A stretch of 8,046 bases of DNA from Candidatus Sulfotelmatobacter sp. GTDB taxonomy: Bacteria; Acidobacteriota; Terriglobia; Terriglobales; Acidobacteriaceae. The notes under the pieces are model-generated. The model made no database searches. It was given only the letters and a program-made list of their open reading frames with translations, and had not been told where the DNA came from. A program made the translations under genes and the position numbers. The DNA is taken from the NCBI GenBank assembly GCA_030049565.1, contig JASIKQ010000064.1, positions 1-8,046 of the forward strand. The letters run 5' to 3'. This document shows positions 5,578 to 8,046 of this stretch, piece after piece; within the stretch, counting starts at the first letter, position 1, and every line of letters starts with the position of its first letter.

Positions 5578-6015
5578 ATGGCCGAAAGAAAACCCCAGAC
5601 TTTCGCCAACCATACGCGCCTGGATCCGCTGTTCCACTTTTTTCTCGTCCCTATTTTTGGCGGCTCGACATTTGCGGCGATTGCCATGTTTTGGCACCAG
5701 CCGGGATGGCACACGGGATGGCGATTTCTGCTGATCGCTGGGGCGACGGTTGCCATCTTCAAAATGCGACTCTATTCGTTGAAAGTGCAGGACCGTGTTA
5801 TTCGGCTGGAAGAGCGGCTGAGATTGAGTTCGCTGTTGCCAGAGCCTTTGCGCTCTCGCATTCCCGAGCTGACGGAGCAGCAGCTTATCGGCTTGCGCTT
5901 CGCCTCCGACGGCGAAGTTCCCTACCTGGTCGAGCGCACGCTATTGGAAAGGCTCTCGCTTGCGGATATCAAGAAGTCGATTCAGGTCTGGCGGCCGGAT
6001 TACTGGCGGGTGTAA
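5578..6015 (+). CDS. DUF6526 family small membrane protein
   Basis: A 145-aa protein. The N-terminal segment QTFANHTRLDPLFHFF is the recognisable family signature. Two membrane spans follow, at about residues 19-39 and 46-63, joined by a short loop (HQPGWHTGW). A cytoplasmic-looking charged part contains KVQDRVIRLEERLRL (69-83), a likely amphipathic or coiled helix. The C-terminal half (ELTEQQLIGLRFASDGEVPYLVERTL) ends in the conserved-looking IKKSIQVWRPDYWRV. The start is supported by a strong ribosome binding site and by the family N-terminus. The gene has its own candidate promoter in the 72-base gap shared with the divergent quinone reductase gene. Function is unknown to me; the sequence only says that it is a two-span membrane protein with a soluble helical tail. 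The family name is from memory of very similar sequences. Confidence 0.85.
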   Translation: MAERKPQTFANHTRLDPLFHFFLVPIFGGSTFAAIAMFWHQPGWHTGWRFLLIAGATVAIFKMRLYSLKVQDRVIRLEERLRLSSLLPEPLRSRIPELTEQQLIGLRFASDGEVPYLVERTLLERLSLADIKKSIQVWRPDYWRV

Positions 6016-6104
6016 AAGTAAAACCGTTGGGTATCTGTGGCAAAGCTTCAAGTGGCAGAAGCGCAAACCTTTTATATGTCTTCCGCCGTCTGACAGAGAT
6101 AGTG

Positions 6105-6146
6105 TTGGGTGGTCACCAGTTTCGGGTGCCGAAAGTAACCAGCCAA
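6105..6146. other. Strong interrupted hairpin between the DUF6526 gene and mltD
   Basis: TTGGGTGGTCAC (6105-6116) pairs with GTAACCAGCCAA (6135-6146) at 10 of 12 positions. TTTCGG (6120-6125) pairs perfectly with CCGAAA (6129-6134) around the 3-base loop GTG. Only CAG (6117-6119) is bulged. In total 16 pairs form over an 18-position arm. There is no following T-tract. It sits 89 bases after the DUF6526 stop and upstream of the likely mltD promoter, so it could be a Rho-linked or processing hairpin, a regulatory site, or a small repeat. Confidence 0.6.
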
Positions 6147-6161
6147 TGTCCGCTTTCTGCG

Positions 6162-6190
6162 TTGACCCGAGGCTGAGCGCAGAGTACGAT
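6162..6190 (+). promoter_or_regulatory. Candidate sigma70-type promoter of the mltD-like gene
   Basis: TTGACC (6162-6167, 5 of 6 to the -35 consensus) and TACGAT (6185-6190, 4 of 6 to the -10 consensus) are separated by exactly 17 bases. Transcription would begin near 6197, giving a leader of about 53 bases. An imperfect inverted repeat (TCTGCG at 6156-6161, CGCAGA at 6178-6183) overlaps the promoter and could bind a regulator, though this is speculative. Confidence 0.5.
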
Positions 6191-6249
6191 TTTTGAAAGA
6201 CTCGGACGGCTTTAACAGCAAAGGGAGTTGCACGTATCTCATAGATAAT

Positions 6250-8046
6250 ATGCGAGTTGGAAAACTCCCAATACACGTCGCGGCGCTGTCTGCTCTGGTT
6301 CTACTCGGCTCATCGTGCCAGACAGCCCAAAAACCGGCCTCTTTATTATCGCCAAAGACAGCCCCACCACCGTTAACAGCTAATTCCACTGCGGCACCGG
6401 TTTCCGCGCAGCAGCAATCGCAGCCAAGTCAGCAGGCAGATATTTCCCAAGCACCAGCGGACCATGCTCCGGCGCATGCCGAGTCGAAGCCACAGCCGAC
6501 GCCAATGGCTTCCGACCCGGTAGGAGATCTGCTGGTTAAGGTCGAAAACGATTATCAAGCTGGGCTTACCGCGTACCAGGCAGGCGACGTGGAGACGGCG
6601 AAGCAGCATTTCGATAGCGCTTTCAACGCTTTGCTGGATAGCAAGCTCGACATCCGCTCCGATGGACGGCTGGAGAAGGAATTCGACCGGATGGTTGAGG
6701 GAGTCAACCACCTCGACCTTGGCAGCATGGGTGCAGAGAGCGAGACGCAGAAATCAGAGCCCGCGCCGATCGACGAAACCAATGGTATTACGCCCTCGGC
6801 CGACGCGAATGTAAAGGCAAAAGCCCAGGCGGAGATAAAATCGACTCATTCCGATCTGCCCTTGATGATGACCGATCAGGTCGCGGGTTACATCACCTAC
6901 TTTTCGAATCGCGGTCGCGGCACGTTTGAGCGGGCTTTTTTCCGGTCGGGCCGGTACCGCGACATGATGCTGCCGATTCTTAAACAGGAAGGCGTTCCCC
7001 AGGACTTGATTTATTTGGCACAGGCCGAGTCGGGATTTCATCCCCTGGCGGTGTCCCGCGCCGGAGCACGTGGCATATGGCAATTCATGGGTAGCCGGGC
7101 CAGGGGATATGGGTTGCAACGTAATCAATGGGTGGATGATCGCCAGGATCCGGTCAAATCCACGCGCGCGGCGGCGCGCCATCTCAAGGATCTCTATGCC
7201 CAATTCGGCGACTGGTATTTGGCCATGGCGGCGTACAACTCCGGTCCGGGCACGGTGCAGGCCGCGGTAAAACGCACCGGCTACGCCGATTTCTGGGAGC
7301 TTTACCGGCGCAACGTCCTTCCCAAAGAAACGCGGAATTACGTGCCGATCATCCTGGCCGTGACCATCATGACCAAGAACTTGTCGCAGTATGGTTTTGA
7401 GGATGTCTCCCTGGATGAGCCGCTGACCTACGATACGGTGGCGATCGACTATCCCGTGGACTTACGGCTGGTTGCGGAGTGCGTGGATGCTACGCCGGCG
7501 CAGATTCAAGAGCTAAATCCCGGCCTGCTGCGGTTTAGCACGCCTAAAGTGGGGAAATTTGAGCTGCACCTGCCTGCCGGGACGAAGGATCAGTATCAGA
7601 CCGCGATTGCGACGATTCCCGCGGATATGCGCCTCTGGTGGCGCTACCACAAGGTCCAGCCGGGAGAAACGGTGGCCTCGCTCGGCCATACATATGGAGT
7701 GGCAACCAAGTCGATCATTGCCGCTAACCAGCTTGGCGGTCAGGAACTTGAGCCTGGCTCTCACCTGATCATTCCCGTGACCGCTGGCAAGCATCCGCTG
7801 GGCGATAAGACGACGTATGCGCGCCGGATCACGCGCTATAAGGTGCACAGGGGCGATACCGTCGAAACGGTGGCTGAGAATTTTGGACTGTCACCGCAAA
7901 TGCTGCGCCGATGGAATGGCATTCGCGGCGATAGCCTGGCAGGCAGGAGAATACTGCTTTTACATCTGCCAGTAACGCCTAGCGCCGAACCGGCTTTGAC
8001 CGCTTCGAGATCGAATCATCCTCGCAAAACAGAGCAGGTTGCCAGG
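6250..8046 (+). CDS. mltD: MltD-like lytic murein transglycosylase with LysM domains (3' end outside window)
   Basis: An open frame of 599 codons running off the window end, with no stop seen. It cleaves peptidoglycan glycan strands to 1,6-anhydromuramic acid products, in the periplasm. Residues 1-23 are a signal ending LVLLGSSC; C23 could be a lipoprotein cysteine, but Gly at -3 makes the lipobox imperfect. A Pro/Gln/Ala-rich linker (24-90) follows, then a TPR-like helical pair (about 101-131, GLTAYQAGDVETAKQHFDSA), then a second linker. The SLT catalytic domain is at about 205-380: catalytic E260 in AQAESGF, GIWQFM (275-280), and AAYNSGPG (327-334) with the following VQAAV. Two LysM domains bind peptidoglycan: 464-510 (HKVQPGETVASLG) and 528-575 (YKVHRGDTVETVA). 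More may follow beyond the window. ATG 6250 is the only plausible start, as no in-frame ATG, GTG or TTG lies just upstream; the ribosome binding site is weak. The TPR-like insert is unusual relative to E. coli MltD. Confidence 0.93.
   Translation, partial: MRVGKLPIHVAALSALVLLGSSCQTAQKPASLLSPKTAPPPLTANSTAAPVSAQQQSQPSQQADISQAPADHAPAHAESKPQPTPMASDPVGDLLVKVENDYQAGLTAYQAGDVETAKQHFDSAFNALLDSKLDIRSDGRLEKEFDRMVEGVNHLDLGSMGAESETQKSEPAPIDETNGITPSADANVKAKAQAEIKSTHSDLPLMMTDQVAGYITYFSNRGRGTFERAFFRSGRYRDMMLPILKQEGVPQDLIYLAQAESGFHPLAVSRAGARGIWQFMGSRARGYGLQRNQWVDDRQDPVKSTRAAARHLKDLYAQFGDWYLAMAAYNSGPGTVQAAVKRTGYADFWELYRRNVLPKETRNYVPIILAVTIMTKNLSQYGFEDVSLDEPLTYDTVAIDYPVDLRLVAECVDATPAQIQELNPGLLRFSTPKVGKFELHLPAGTKDQYQTAIATIPADMRLWWRYHKVQPGETVASLGHTYGVATKSIIAANQLGGQELEPGSHLIIPVTAGKHPLGDKTTYARRITRYKVHRGDTVETVAENFGLSPQMLRRWNGIRGDSLAGRRILLLHLPVTPSAEPALTASRSNHPRKTEQVAR

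Noticed and set aside
1..8046. CRISPR array, transposase, toxin-antitoxin or multi-gene defence system
   Set aside because: No regularly spaced repeats, transposase motifs or paired small genes were seen. The GIY-YIG protein is the only nuclease-like gene and it stands alone.

Overview
This 8 kb window looks like ordinary chromosomal housekeeping and accessory DNA from a GC-rich Gram-negative bacterium. My best guess is an Acidobacteriota (Terriglobia/Koribacter-like) genome. That guess rests on gene flavour: a DUF6526-type small membrane protein, a tRNA followed by a small GIY-YIG gene, short degenerate intergenic repeats, and a lipoprotein-type MltD. It is inference, not proof. Genes lie on both strands with short gaps. 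I see no phage, transposase, CRISPR array or multi-gene defence locus.

Layout. (1) 136-1239 (+) encodes an Ada-type alkylation-damage sensor, activator and methyltransferase with all its key cysteines. (2) 1240-1524 is a 285-base non-coding stretch with two hairpins, a degenerate hairpin repeat and three copies of a 9-mer. (3) 1525-1953 (+) encodes a small exported protein resembling surface-adhesin protein E. (4) 2021-2854 (-) encodes an aldo/keto reductase, convergent with (3). (5) A sigma70-like promoter leads to a CAT-anticodon tRNA (2956-3031), then a repeated GC-rich hairpin spacer, then a 79-residue GIY-YIG domain protein (3175-3414), all on the + strand. (6) 3655-4515 (+) encodes an exported Mip/FkpA-type FKBP prolyl isomerase. 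(7) 4537-5505 (-) encodes a zinc-free quinone oxidoreductase, convergent with (6). (8) 5578-6015 (+) encodes a DUF6526 membrane protein, divergent from (7) with its own extended -10 promoter. (9) 6016-6249 is an intergenic region with a strong interrupted hairpin and a well-spaced promoter. (10) 6250 to the window end (+) encodes an MltD-like lytic transglycosylase with two LysM domains; its 3' end lies outside the window.

The genes do not form one pathway. Loose themes are DNA repair (Ada), redox and carbonyl metabolism (aldo/keto reductase, quinone reductase) and the cell envelope (adhesin-E-like protein, FKBP, DUF6526 protein, MltD). Nearly every gene appears to be its own transcription unit. 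The items most worth a second look are the tRNA/hairpin-repeat/GIY-YIG cluster, the likely Ile2 rather than Met identity of the tRNA, the hairpin before mltD, and the repeat-rich spacer after ada. I did not find convincing evidence of a new biological system.
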